Below are positions 9,981-21,600 of a stretch of 64,000 bases of DNA, one piece after another. How positions within the stretch are numbered: the first letter of the stretch is position 1; each line of letters opens with the position of its first letter. A program made the translations under genes and the position numbers. The notes beneath the pieces are model-generated. The model was not told the origin of the DNA. It searched no databases and saw nothing but the letters and a program-made list of their open reading frames with translations. Source of the stretch: Voacanga thouarsii (lineage: Eukaryota > Streptophyta > Magnoliopsida > Gentianales > Apocynaceae); the NCBI GenBank assembly GCA_026120185.1, contig JANUWF010001938.1:1291652-1355651 (forward strand). Reading direction: 5' to 3'.

Positions 9981-11105
9981 TTGGAGAACTCCCGCAATGG
10001 GCTGTTGTGGGTGAGTTAGATGTCTATCTTCACGTATGAGTGAATTTGAATTTTGCTGGACTAGTGGCCTGGCTCCGAATTCAGTTCTTTTAGACTTGCA
10101 ATTGCTGGAAGCTAATCTAAACTAATGTGTAACAGGTGATACGTACCCAGTTGGTTGTTCTTTTGACGAATCAATAGTTCATCACAAGGTTTTGTTTCTT
10201 TCAATATCATTTGACTAATTAAAATTATTAGAAAATAGCTGGTTTAGTTTTTGTCTTGATGGCTCTTCTGGGTAACATTTGTATATTTTACTTGGTTGTT
10301 CAACACTTCAATGAAAATCCCAATTGTAGTAATCCTACTTACAACAGCAAGTTTGGAGTTTATTCTGAAGGCTACGGACTTGATAACATGTTGGTGTCAT
10401 GGGGCCATGATGACTACATGTATTTGGTAATACTCAGGATCCTCTTTCAATTTTTTATGGCTTTGCACGAAAACTTGGGAGAAATTTGAGACATAGATTC
10501 TAATGAATTTCTTCTTGGACTTAAACAAAACAGGTGGCCAAGGAAAATAAGACAGCATTGCCATCTGCTGGCCTTTTTGTCATCAGATTCCACTCATTTT
10601 ATGGTAAGGTAAGACACATACACACACAAAGGACTTAAATAATCACTCATTTCTTCTATTTTAAAACTGTTATTCAAACTTTTTGTAATTTAGTTATATG
10701 ATCTTGCAGCATTGCATACTTCAGGAGCTTATAGGCACTTGATGAATGAGGAGGATAAGGAAAACCTCAAGTGGTTGCAGATATTCAAGTAAGTGCAGCT
10801 TTGCAAATACTCACCAGAAAATTCATGTAATAAACTAATTAAATCCCATTTTCTAATATTTTCTTTCGTTTTTATTTCTACAGCAAGTATGATCTGTATA
10901 GCAAAAGCAAGGTTAGAATAGACGTTGACAAAGTCAACCCCTACTATCTGTCTCTCATTGAGAAGATGACCATGCAACATCATTTTCATTTTAGAGCTAA
11001 TTTTTAAGTCATTTTCGTATTGCTTTTCTTTCTTTACCTAACTCATTGATAATGTATTTCCTTTGCTTCTTACAGTATTTTTTTCCTGCGAAGCTCAGGT
11101 GGTGA
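9981..11105 (+). pseudogene. MIOX: myo-inositol oxygenase 3' fragment (seven exon pieces)
   Basis: Inositol oxygenase opens myo-inositol to D-glucuronate with a diiron centre. The pieces are 9981-10010 (GELPQWAVV), 10136-10188 (GDTYPVGCSFDESIVHHK), 10304-10426 (HFNENPN to SWGHDDYMYL), 10534-10603 (VAKENKTALPSAGLF, then RFHSFY), 10710-10788 (ALHTSGAYRHLMNEED), 10884-10965 (NKYDLYSKSK to YYLSLIEK) and 11076-11105 (YFFPAKLRW, stop). Most donors and acceptors are intact GT/AG. Two are lost: the acceptor before 10304 reads AA and the donor after 10965 reads AT. The known ligands in SWGHD, RFHS and KYDLY remain, but the 5' half with the first His ligand and the HD pair is missing. It lies in the CACTA interval and is therefore probably a captured or stranded gene fragment, not a working gene. 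Confidence 0.85.
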
Positions 11106-11290
11106 AGCAATTTGTGAGAAACATAAAGATGTTGGGAAGTTGCATGTCTTACGAGGCTAATGAGTGTAGATATAAGGGTTTGCAGATTAGTAAAGTAGTT
11201 CTATACAATTTTGGGTGTACGTTAGATATGTAGTCAAATGATTTCAGTAATTGACTTCAAATGAGAAAATTATGTTTTATTATATTTGGT
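11106..11290 (+). repeat. Oxygenase 3' flank, right copy
   Basis: This follows the oxygenase stop codon directly and would be its 3' untranslated region. It shares GGGAAGTTGCATGT, GTTAGATATGTAGTCAA and TTGACTTCAA with 9733-9860, in a different order. Confidence 0.55.
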
Positions 11291-11399
11291 GTTGAATGAG
11301 TTGATTCTATTGTATTTGGTAGGAAATTATACGTGTGCAGGGTCAAATATAAATAAAAAAATTAAAAAAATAACGTGTGCAGGGTCAAATTCAAAAAAT

Positions 11400-11996
11400 T
11401 TTAATTTTTAATAATCCGTGGCAAATCCATGACAATTTACTATAAAAAAAATAACGTTGTCGTGGAAAATCTGTGGTAAATTGTCACGGATTTGCCACAA
11501 AACAAATTTTTAAATGAAGTATTCGTAGAAAATTATCACGGATTTGCCACAGACAGTCTATATTTCATATTGTTTCCGTGACAAATCTGTGACAGATTGT
11601 CAGGGATTTGCCACGGACGGTACCTGCTTGAGAAACGTCTCTGTGGCAAATCCGTGGCAATCTATCACAGATTTTCCACGGACAGCATATGTTCCATATC
11701 GTTTCCATGAAAAATCCGTGACATATTTGCCACGGACGGTACCTATTTGAGAAACATTCGTGGCAAATTTGTGGAAGATTGCCACAGATTTGTCACGGTT
11801 CTCTCGCAATATTTCTCCCTCTAAAGGTGATACCAACTTGAACAATCTGTGATAAATCCGTGACAAATTGCCACGGAAAAATATTTACCTCGCAAAAAAA
11901 TGCTTAGCGACGAAGGAATTTACCACGGACATTTTCCGTCGCAAATCTATGGCAATATCTGGTTTAGACATGGAAATTGGCAGATTTCTTGTAGTG
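11400..11996. repeat. CACTA right subterminal repeats and terminal inverted repeat
   Basis: More than a dozen copies of GTGGCAAATCCGTGGCA or its complement TGCCACGGATTTGCCACG fill 11410-11960, often as paired inverted units. The block ends ATGGAAATTGGCAGATTTCT and then TTCTTGTAGTG at 11986-11996. The next three bases, ACT, are the expected length of a CACTA target duplication, but the left partner is outside the window. Confidence 0.85.
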
Positions 11997-14935
11997 ACTG
12001 GGTCCAAGCTCAGAAAGTTCAAGAAGAAGAAAGGAAACACACCGACCCAACCCAATAAGCCCAAAGGCAAGTGCTTTAAGTGCTGGCAGAAAGGACACTG
12101 GAAAAAGGAGTGTCCAGAGCTTCAGACCAAGAAAAATCCTACAGGTATTATTTTCTATCTAGAGTCAGTTCCAATAGTTGGATCAACTTCCACTTGAATT
12201 GTTAATTCTGGAGTCACTGATCATATTTGTAACTCCTTACAAAGGTTTAGGAAGATAAGAAGACTTCAAAAAGGGGAGCATAGACTACGAGTAGGAAATG
12301 GAGCACAAGTATGAGCTCTTGCAGTGGGAGAGCTAGATCTTTTTTTTATTATTATTATAATAGAGTAGTTATTTTGAAGAATATTTTATATGTACCCAAT
12401 TTTAGACAGAATTTGATTTTAGTTGCAAAGTTAATAAATTATGGATATTCTATTTCTTTCCATTCTGATATTATTATCAGTAAAAATTGAGAAGTTTTAT
12501 GTACCGCGCACATGTATGAAAAATTATTCTTTTTAAATCCTATAAACAATCAAATAAATAACGCTCAATCTGAACCTTTAAACAAGAAGAGAAAGACCAA
12601 TGTCAATGACTCATATCTTTGGTTATGTCTACCTGATGAGGCGCAAGTCTGACTCTTATGACAAGTTTAAAGAGTTTAAGGCTAAAGTGGAGCATCGGAC
12701 AGGTAAACTGATCAAAACCTTACATTCAGATCGTGATGGAGAATACCTCCTCAGTGAATTCAAGGGTTACATAATACATTATGGGATAGTATCTCAACTC
12801 TCTGCGCCAGGCACAACCCAACAAAATAGAGTAGCTGAGAGAAGGAATATGACATTGATGAAAATGGTCCGAAGTATAATGTCTCATGCTACTCTTCCGA
12901 TCTTTTTTTAGGGATATCCCTTGGAAACAGCGGCATACATTCTGAACTTGATGCTTTTCAAGTCAGTACCTAGGACGTCCTATGAGATGTAGACTAGGCA
13001 TAAGTTAAGTCTGAATCATCTCAGGATACGAGGCTGTCCAACTAACGTACTGATCAAGGGAGACAAGTTAGAACCAAGATTGAAATTATGCTATTTTGTT
13101 AGGTATCTAAAAGGAACAAAAGGAGGTTACTTTTATCATTTCAATAAGCAAAAAGTACTAGTAAATACTAATGCTAGATATTTGAAAGATGATCAAAGTA
13201 CTTCCACTAAAAGTTCAACAAGGTTGGAACTCGAGAAGAAGTTATCTTCGGAATCAACTTCTTCAGACTCAATTGTGGAACAAGAAGAGGCACAGCCTCA
13301 AGAACCTGTACAAATGGAGTCTCGTTGTAGTGGAAGGGTATCTAGGGTTCCAGAAAAATGAATTGGAGAGGCTTTCAAGTTGGTCTCTAACCATTTAGAA
13401 TAAGATCTCACTAGATACGAGGAGACTATTGCTGATACCGATGCAAATCTATGGCGTGAAGCAATAAAAGCCGAGATTGATTCTATGTAATTCAATCAGG
13501 TTTGGGATCTTGTAGTTTCACCTGAAGGGATAAAACCCATTTGGTGTAAGTGGCTATACAAGAGGAAGAGGGGAACGAATGGAAAAGTGGAAACCTTCAA
13601 AGCTAGACTTGTGGCGAAAGGGTATACTCAGATAGAGGGAATCGATTATGAAAAAAAAATTTTCCCAGTAGCCATGCTTAAGTCCATCCGTATCCTCCTT
13701 ATTATTACATGTCATTTCGACTACGAGATATAGCAAATAGATGTCAAGACGGCATTTTTTAATGGCCATCTTAGCGAAAATATCTATGTGTCCCAACCAA
13801 AAGGTTTTATTGCTAAAGGTTAGGAACATATGGTTTGCAAGTTTAAAAAGTCCATTTATGGACTTAAGCAGATATCTAGAGTATGGAACATCCGTTTTGA
13901 CGAGATTATAAAGTCTTACAGTTTCATTCAAAACGAGGATGAATAATGCTTGTATAGGAAATTGGAAGACATAAATGTGATTTTTCTTGTCCTATATGTG
14001 GATGACATTCTACTCATTGGGAATGATGTAGGAACATTGTCATCTACTAAAGTTTGACTGTCTAGTCAATTCAGTATGAAGGACTTGGAAAAAATCAGTT
14101 ACATTCTCAGGATTAAGCTTATTAGAAATAGGAAGAAAAGAATGTTAGGATTATCCTAAGCAACATACATTGACAAGATGTTGGCCAAGTTAAGCATGGA
14201 CTCATGCAAAGGAGCTCCAATCCCCTGCCGACATGGGTTGTCTTTTTGTTCGAAGGACTATCATAAGTCTTAAGAGGAAAAAGACAGGATGAGTAGGATT
14301 CTTTACGCTTCGGCTGTGAGAAGTCTCATGTACGCCATACTGTGTACTAGGCCAGATATTTGTTTTACCCTGGGGAGGTACATTGGCAAGTTGTAAAGCA
14401 TATTCTCAAGTACCTCAAATGTATGAGAGATTATATACTGGTTTATAGGGTTTATGACTTAGTTGCTACTGGATACACATACTCAAACTTCCAGCAGATA
14501 AAGATGAGAGAAAATCCATTAGTGAATATGTCTTCACCTTGTCTAGATGAGTTGTTTCATGGAGGAGTATCAAGCAATCTGACTCAACCATAAAAGTTGA
14601 GTATGTAGCAACTTCGGAGGCATCCAAGGAAGTAGTCTAGCTTTGGAAGTTCCTTTTAGAACTTGGAGTTGTGCCAGACATAGACAGACCGATTGTGGTG
14701 TATTGCGACAACTTTGGAGCATTTTTGTAATCCAAAGAACACAGGAACCACAAGAAATAGAAGCACATTGAGAGGAAGTACCACTTGATCCGGGATTTCA
14801 TCCAGAGACGAAAAATTATGGTGGAATAGATAGCATCAGAGAACAACCTAGCAGATCCCTTCACCAAGTCTTTAGTTGAGAGAGTCTTCAAGAGACACTT
14901 AGATGCCATAGGGGTGGGCACCTACGGATTTTCTT
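11997..14935 (+). pseudogene. Copia gag-pol remnant
   Basis: Gag has a basic stretch (KLRKFKKKK) and a CCHC zinc knuckle CFKCWQKGHWKKEC. The protease active-site triplet normally read as DSG appears as NSG (IVNSGVTDHICNS), so the catalytic Asp is lost. Integrase keeps HSDRDGEYLL and VAERRN. Reverse transcriptase keeps CKWLYKRKRG, KTAFFNGHL and the YVDD box (LYVDDILLIG near 14000). RNase H runs to a degraded C-terminus near 14930. Stops at about ten places and frameshifts break every domain. No domain could be expressed whole. Confidence 0.88.
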
Positions 14936-14947
14936 AATCTTAGAGTA

Positions 14948-14959
14948 TAAGTGGGAAAT
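14948..14959 (+). other. Polypurine tract before the 3' LTR
   Basis: AAGTGGGAAATT precedes the LTR start and closely resembles the usual Copia tract AAGTGGGAGATT. It primes plus-strand synthesis in intact elements and here fixes the LTR boundary. Confidence 0.7.
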
Positions 14960-16738
14960 TATAGGAATGTATGCTCTCTAGATTAGGTTTCTGATATAAT
15001 TATCGAATTTATGGATAAAAGAATTCATTCTAAAAAAATTATTTGTGAATTTACATTTTATTTGTGTACGATTTACGTTTGAAAATGACCCATTGTGCTT
15101 AAAGTGATCTATGTGAATTGTGGTCTTTCACAGTAAGGAATGGATCACGGGTTATTTAACACATAAACGTTTGTTCTTAACCAATTGATGAGAATAGGAA
15201 TTTCATCATATTTAGGTTATTGTGTTATGAATTCCAAATGGGGAATAACTTAACTTTAGCCAATGGGTAGTCCACTCACTTCATAGCATGAGTGTATCTC
15301 GAATACGTAGAACAGGATATGTAATAATGGTTTCTAAAAGTACTATTTAGCATAAGCCCAAACTATTACTACTACAGTGTGGACTAATACTCTACCGCTT
15401 GAGTATGGGTTGATGGTCTGACGAAGTTGGAAACATGTACTTTGATATGTTGAGGTTGAGGTTCTTTCGTAGAGTCGATATACTTGTATGTTAAGTATAG
15501 TGACTAGTTAATTAAGACAGACTTGTACAAGATAGCTTATGCGCTATATCGCCCCTTGTAACTGTTTAAATGATCTAAATATCCAGGGCCCTGGGGAATA
15601 TGACTTGAATGTTTGCTTTAAGGTAGTTCTCTTGGAAAGCGAAAATATTCCAGGAGTCGTGGATCATTGGACTAGATGTCTAAGGATGGTAGATGTCTTT
15701 TAAAAAGGTGTTAGTACACTCTTCCTCTCAAAATGTACGGTGATGCGTAGAGGGGTATTTTAGTTATTATACTTGTAGGTCGGAGACTTTGTTAACGCAA
15801 CATTATTCTTGGGGTCAATATTTCCTTATGGTGATATTAGAAAATATTTAAAATGTAAAATACAGCTATTTATATTGTAGGGATATTTTGGTCATTTTAG
15901 TAACTAATGCGATGCGTCTTTTGGTCTTCGGAATAGCCCTTAAATCCTGACATATTTGGGTAAAGGAATTGATCTTGATAATTATGAGTTTTATTTTATT
16001 TTATTTAAATAGTCTAATTTATTATTGGATTAGAATAAAATAAAAGGTCCAAGAGAGAGTATATATTTTATCTAGTTTAATTGGTTAATTAATTATTCAG
16101 AATTGAATAATTAAAAAATTAACCTAGACATAAACTAGATAAAAGGCCTGATATTTTATATTAGTCTATTTTGGGCTTGTTAATTATTCATTGAGTTATT
16201 TTATGAATACTAAAAAATAAATAATTGATGTTTATTATTTATGGGTATTCAAATCTAAGAGTAAATAATTTTATCTGATCCAATAAATGAGACCAAAGGT
16301 AAAATAAATAAATAAATAAACAACGGATACATCTGTATTGTTTGGCGTGAGAGGATAACAAAAAGTAAAATATTTTTTGTTTTACTCTCTTGGTCTCTCT
16401 CTGGGTTTTGAAAATGAAAAAGAAAAGAACCAAGGCCATTTTTCTTGAATCCTCTCTCAGTAGCTTTCATCAGCGGTGGTTAAGGCAGTGGCCATATTTC
16501 GAAAGCTCAAAAGCTTCGCGTGAATGAGAAGAAACAGACGGCTTGCAAGAGTACAACCGAAATTTTCTTTGGGAGAACCAGTGGCTTCAAGCATTCAATT
16601 TGAAGAGGTCTAGATATCTTCTTCAGTGCCAATGAGGAAACCCATAAGTAAACAGCTTCCATGCGATGCTTTGTTTTCATTTTGTTCTGTAAGCATGCTT
16701 CCGGTTTCTTTTTCTTTTTCTTTTTTTTTTTTGCCATA
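14960..16738 (+). mobile_element. Copia 3' LTR, about 1.78 kb
   Basis: The start reads TATAGGAATGTATGC, apparently mutated from TGTTGGAATGTATGC. It aligns by eye along most of its length with the solo LTR at 52318-54123, for example ATTAGGTTTCTGATAT, GTGGTCTTTCACAGTAAGG-type text, GTCGGAGACTTTGTTAACGC and CAATATTTCCTTATGGTG. The end is placed at CCATA (16734-16738), matching CCAATA in the solo copy. The last 350 bases are less conserved and contain a poly-T run. Confidence 0.8.
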
Positions 16739-17034
16739 TTAACCTTCGTAAGAGCATTACAATTTCAGTGCCAGACATGCGTTGACACTTGACAATATTG
16801 AGTTTACATTAAGTGTTTTAAAAAAAAGAAATGTGAAGAGTTTTTAATTTAAAATACAAGACAATTCAGATATTGGCAACATTAAGTTTACATGAAGCTT
16901 TTTTTTTTTTTAAGAAAATGTGAAGAGTTTTTTTTTAAAAAAATTTTAAATATCAGAGTTATGTGAATTCAACGAATTCTGTTTTCAAAGAAATAGAGAT
17001 TGGGATTATTTAATTAGAATGGGTGAATGACAAT
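16739..17034. other. Intergenic AT-rich sequence, nothing recognised
   Basis: Two similar pieces (AATGTGAAGAGTTTTTAATT-type at about 16830 and AAAATGTGAAGAGTTTTT at about 16915, each following TAAGTTTACAT-type text) suggest a small local duplication. No gene is seen. Confidence 0.4.
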
Positions 17035-17563
17035 TAGAGTAGTATTCAAACACGAATATTGAATTTTTAAGCTCGAGTTCGAACCTACTCGAATATTGTT
17101 TGAGTTTATTCGTTTATTAATTGAGTTCGAGCTCGTTCGTTTATTCTTTAGTAAGGTTCTTGTTCGTTTAAGTTCAAATTCGAAAAACTCGATTAGTGTT
17201 CGTGTTCGAATTGTTCATTCGTTTATTTTATATTTTTCATTCTGAAATAAAAAAAATAATTCCAAAATTCATTTTAAAAAATCAAATTTAAACATTTACA
17301 ATACATCAGTAATTACATTTTTAAAATAAACCAATGATATTATTATAAAATATAAATAAAATAAAATATAATTATTTTTTAAAAACATATATGTTCGCGA
17401 GCATTCAAATATGTTCACAAACATGTTCGTGTTCGATCAATTAATAAACGAACGTAATATTTTGTTCAAATTTGTTCGTTTATTAAACAAATGAGTCTTA
17501 TTCGAACACGAACAAATTCGAACGAACTTTTATTCGCGAATATTCGGTTCGAATATAACTCTA
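17035..17563. mobile_element. hAT-like non-autonomous element 1
   Basis: Inverted ends TAGAGT...ACTCTA enclose 529 bases rich in GTTCGAA, CGTTCGTTTATT and GAACACGAAC motifs in both orientations. The flanking octamers ATGACAAT (17027-17034) and ATGGCGAT (17564-17571) agree at 6 of 8 bases, and both differences are transitions. This fits an aged 8-bp hAT target duplication. It resembles the elements at 24149 and 48675. Confidence 0.6.
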
Positions 17564-17571
17564 ATGGCGAT

Positions 17572-18694
17572 TCCAATTGTCTCTCTTAGGATGAGAAGAA
17601 ACTCTATGTGTGCTGATTTCTAATCTGCCATTTAGTTTAACTAGTAATTCTATTTTCTTTGCTTTCATGTTGGGTTCATTTGCTTTTAATTGTATGGTTG
17701 TGTATTTTGGGTGGAAAAACAAACAAAAGTTCCATTTTTTGTGACAAAAGAAATATGCTCTTTATATACGTCTTTTGTTTGATCAAAATTTCCTTCTAGC
17801 CAAATATGTATATATGCATTGGCTTTGTTAAGATTGTAATTTTTTTTTAATGATGTGATTTTGAAATAGAGAAGGGTTGAGGCAAAGGAATGAAAAACGA
17901 GGTGGGTATCTCAACTCAAGGAGGTGGAATAGAGAAGTAAGAATAGGGACTCTACCTAGAGGAGGAAGAATGTCATAAGGTGCTCGAATGCTTTTTAATC
18001 TTGGATTTAACTAGATACTTTCTCTAATTATCTAATATAGGTTTCTTTCAACTTTGAAGAAGTAGGATATGCAATAAGATAATAGATCATCATGTATATG
18101 AATATATATTTGTTAATCTTTTTAATAGAAAAATATTAATTTTACGTGTGAAATTTTTTTATTATTTATTTATATATAATAAGATAATAGATGTAATCAT
18201 CATGTATATGAATATATATTTATTAATCTTTTCAATAAAAAAATATTAATTTTATATGTAAAAATTATTTTATTATTTATTTTAATATTAATACAAATTA
18301 TATTTCTATACATTCTAAACAACAAACTATACTTCTGCATAACACACAAGATACCAACACACGCGAGATATCAACCTGGTTGCAATGAAAACACCTTTCC
18401 AATCTGGGTTTATTATCATTTCACGTACTCGAGAAATAAATATTTAGCTACAACCTTATTTTTGCGTGCATTGAAAAAATTCCCCCCACTCCCCACAAGA
18501 GTGCCCCATCCAAACGCTCTTCTTTTGCTTTTAACGACCTGAAAAAAGAATCCTACATCTGTATCCGTGTCTGTGTCTTGACAACAAAGAAACTCCCCAT
18601 CGATCAACGGAGGGTCTTCCTCTCAAATGCTACTGAATTGAGACAACCATTAGAAGAAACTTTTGGTAGCAAAAGAAGAGTAAAGAGAAATACA
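17572..18694 (+). promoter_or_regulatory. Upstream region and 5' leader of PAG1
   Basis: No gene is seen here. Two long near-identical pieces (GATAATAGAT, CATCATGTATATGAATATAT and TTAATCTTTT, at about 18078 and 18185) form a tandem duplication of roughly 110 bp. The leader before the ATG at 18695 is adenine-rich (AAAGAGAAATACA). I could not fix a TATA box or transcription start. Confidence 0.45.
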
Positions 18695-21600
18695 ATGAGC
18701 AGCATAGGCACTGGATACGATCTGTCAGTCACCACGTTCTCCCCCGATGGCCGAGTTTTTCAGATCGAGTACGCCGCCAAGGCCGTTGACAACAGTGGCA
18801 CCGTCATCGGTATCAAGTGCAAGGATGGCATCGTTTTGGTCTCCATTATCCCTTGGCTTTTATTTTCTTTCAGTTTTCATCAATTTTCGAGGTAGGGTTT
18901 TTCTAAGTATATTTATGTTCTTTTTTTTCTCAAATTTGTCTCTAAATAAAATATCAGGGGGTGGAGAAGCTGATAGCTTCTAAGATGATGTTGCCCGGGT
19001 CCAATCGGAGAATTCATGCCGTTCATCGCCATTCTGGCACGGTAACCACGGTTTTATTTTAAAAATCCCCTTTCGACTTTTGTGAATTTTGATTTACTTG
19101 TTTCTGTACTGGACATTGCATGAAGTTTCTAGTAGGGTGCAATTGAATTGGGTTTTTTTTTAAGTGTAAGTATAATTTTAAATTTTATAAAAATTTATTG
19201 GCTATTGTGTTGGACTAATAGGCTATCACTATTTTACAAATAAAATTGATTTGTATTAGCTCATTCTTCGTTAAAACGGCGGGAAATTCTTGTGGGAACC
19301 CGGTGCTTTAAGAGCTTGTACTACGTGCAGATAAAATTGTACACAATATTTGCTATACAACTCTCAATGCACATGGTACAAGTATCTAAAGCACTCAGTG
19401 CACTTGCACCGGGTTCACTCAAGAATTTCCATGTTAAAACAAGCCCTAAGACAGTTGACAGTTATTTTCATTTGATAGAGAATTTTGTAAATATGCTCTG
19501 GGCTTCATTTGGAACTTTGGAAGGAAAGGAAAGGAGAAGAAAACAAGAAACGGCTGCTCTAACAAGGCAAAGTGGTTGAAGAAAATATTTCACTTTATTT
19601 CGTGACATGAATCATGTCCTTAATTGATGGCAAAATTTCCAATTTGTAAGTAGTAGTGAGGATGTATCTTTTTGGGGTAGTAGAAATTTGGATTGTGAAA
19701 AAAGAGAGGGCTTAAGATTATCAAGGAAGAAACAAAGGAAAAAGCCTTGCCGGATTCTGCCCTCATTAATAGTGCAGTTGTGCATGAAACACCTATTGGG
19801 TGGAGTGAATGGTTGCTTCTTGGAGCTTTGCCGTGTCCGTTTTAAAACGGGAATGAATTATTAGTCTTTTTTGGAAACATTCTGATGTGATGATTGTAAA
19901 GATCTCAAGCTATGAGGTTCTGTTGTAGTAGTACTGGACAATGTGTGATTAATGTGCACTTGAACTAAAATGAAAGAAAACTGTAATTTCCAAGAACCTT
20001 GGCAGATTTTTTAATCAAAATCTCCATATCATGTGAAGGATAGGAAAGGAGTGGGTCTACTATGGGGTGGACACGGGATTGAAATCATGGCTTGATGTGC
20101 TCCATTTTTTTTTTTTTGGTTTAAATAACTTATTCTCTCCTGATTTTTTCTCACGTTCTCCAATTACAGGCTGTTGCAGGATTAGCTGCTGATGGCCGTC
20201 AGATTGTTGCCCGAGCAAAGGCTGAAGCAACCAATTATGAAAGGTTTGCTTCCTTGTGATCAACCTAATTCTTTTTTATTTTCTCCTTTTCGTTTGGCAG
20301 TATGTCTTAGTTCAAGGGACCTAGTAATTGAAGTAAATTAAGTACATTGTTACACACAGATTTCTGAACCACCGTGTTTTGAATATCAATTGGTTGTCAG
20401 ATCTCTATGTCAACACTGATAATACTAGTTGCAAACTGTTGAAAAAGCATACGGAGCATTTTTATTGTGCTTGAAATATGTCAAATCATTGGATTTGGCA
20501 GAGTATCATTGCTACTGTAGTGTGACATATAATGGTGTATGGTTGTTGATTGATTTTTAAACCCTCTATTTTTTGTATTCTTTCCTATGGATGCTTTTGC
20601 AGCACATATGGAGAACCGATTCCTGTGAAAGAGCTCGCAGAACGTGTTGCTAGTTATGTGCATTTATGCACGCTTTATTGGTGGCTCAGGTTTGATAAAT
20701 ATCTGGGAATGTTTGATTTTCAGCTTTCTGCAAGTGAATCTTTTAAGACTATGAATTGCTGCAGGCCTCTTGGATGTGGGGTAATACTAGGAGGTTATGA
20801 CAGAGATGGACCACAACTGTACATGATTGAACCTTCCGGTGTTTCTTATGTGAGTTGATATTTTCTGATGATTTCTAGAATATGAATAACAGAACAAGAA
20901 TATCTAGCTGAAATTTACTTCTTTGACAATCAATTTCTTGAATCCATTTGATGTGTGCATATTATATTCATTTGGTTCTCTGCGATGGTTTTCTTTCCCA
21001 ATGAGTTAATGGATGGTAGCATTTGTTTCAGAGGTACTTCGGCGCTGCAATTGGGAAGGGTAGGCAGGCTGCTAAAACGTAAGTGGTGTATGCCATTTCA
21101 AATTTTGATATAAGTGGTAATAAACACAGTCTATGATATACTCCCTCCATCCACAAATAACTGGCCTAATTGTAAAAACTACGCAGATTAAGGAATTGTG
21201 GAATTTTATAGTAAAAATGATTAAAATGTCCACTATACCATTTGGAGTATTTTTATTATCTTTCTCACCTTATTAATTTGAATCTCACCATTTCTTTAAT
21301 TACATCACTCTAATAATTACATATGTTTCTTTCTTCTCACCTATGTCCTTTGCCTCTCTCTTCCTACTCTTTGTTTTAGAGTTTTCTTTTCACCTATATC
21401 ACCTCATTAAATTATACTTTTGACTATTTTTATAAGATAATGTGATTTTATTGTTGGTTAAAATAATTTAACTATGGGTAATTGTAATACTAATTAATTG
21501 ATAGAAAATTGTGCTAAGGGAAAATTTGAAAAAAATAATTAAATACAACTTACATTTAGAAAGTGGACAGTTATTTTTGGAGAAACCCAAAAGAAAATTA

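Larger units (their letters stand above)
1..11996. mobile_element. CACTA (En/Spm-type) DNA transposon, right part; left end not seen
   Basis: The right boundary is clear. Bases 11986-11996 read TTCTTGTAGTG, the reverse complement of the CACTACAAGAA end typical of plant CACTA elements. It is preceded by about 590 bases of subterminal repeats in both orientations. Similar repeats recur at 355-450, which suggests the left end lies at or just before the window start. No left CACTA terminus and no transposase gene are visible, so the extent is inferred. The interior holds Copia fragments, an LTR and host-like exons (listed separately), so this would be a large non-autonomous, gene-carrying element with nested insertions. 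Alternatively, the repeats at 355-450 belong to a second CACTA copy and the true element is shorter. Confidence 0.55.
11997..16738 (+). mobile_element. Decayed Copia retrotransposon, interrupted by the CACTA element
   Basis: From left to right: the 3' part of gag (11997-12197), protease remnant (about 12195-12340), integrase remnant (12600-13050), reverse transcriptase (13430-14160), RNase H (14280-14930), polypurine tract and 3' LTR. This is the normal Copia order. The 5' LTR and the start of gag are missing from this side. Since gag begins exactly at the CACTA terminus, the missing 5' part probably lies left of the CACTA element, beyond the window. Numerous stops and frameshifts show the copy is old. 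Confidence 0.9.

Noticed and set aside
355..11960. Regularly repeated GTGGCAAATCCGTGG units that could suggest a CRISPR-like array
   Set aside because: The spacing is irregular, units occur in both orientations, and they sit next to a CACTA terminus in a plant genome; they are transposon subterminal repeats.
19292..19579. 95-codon open frame inside PAG1 intron 2
   Set aside because: No recognised motif. The exon borders on both sides are clear and the region is spliced out.
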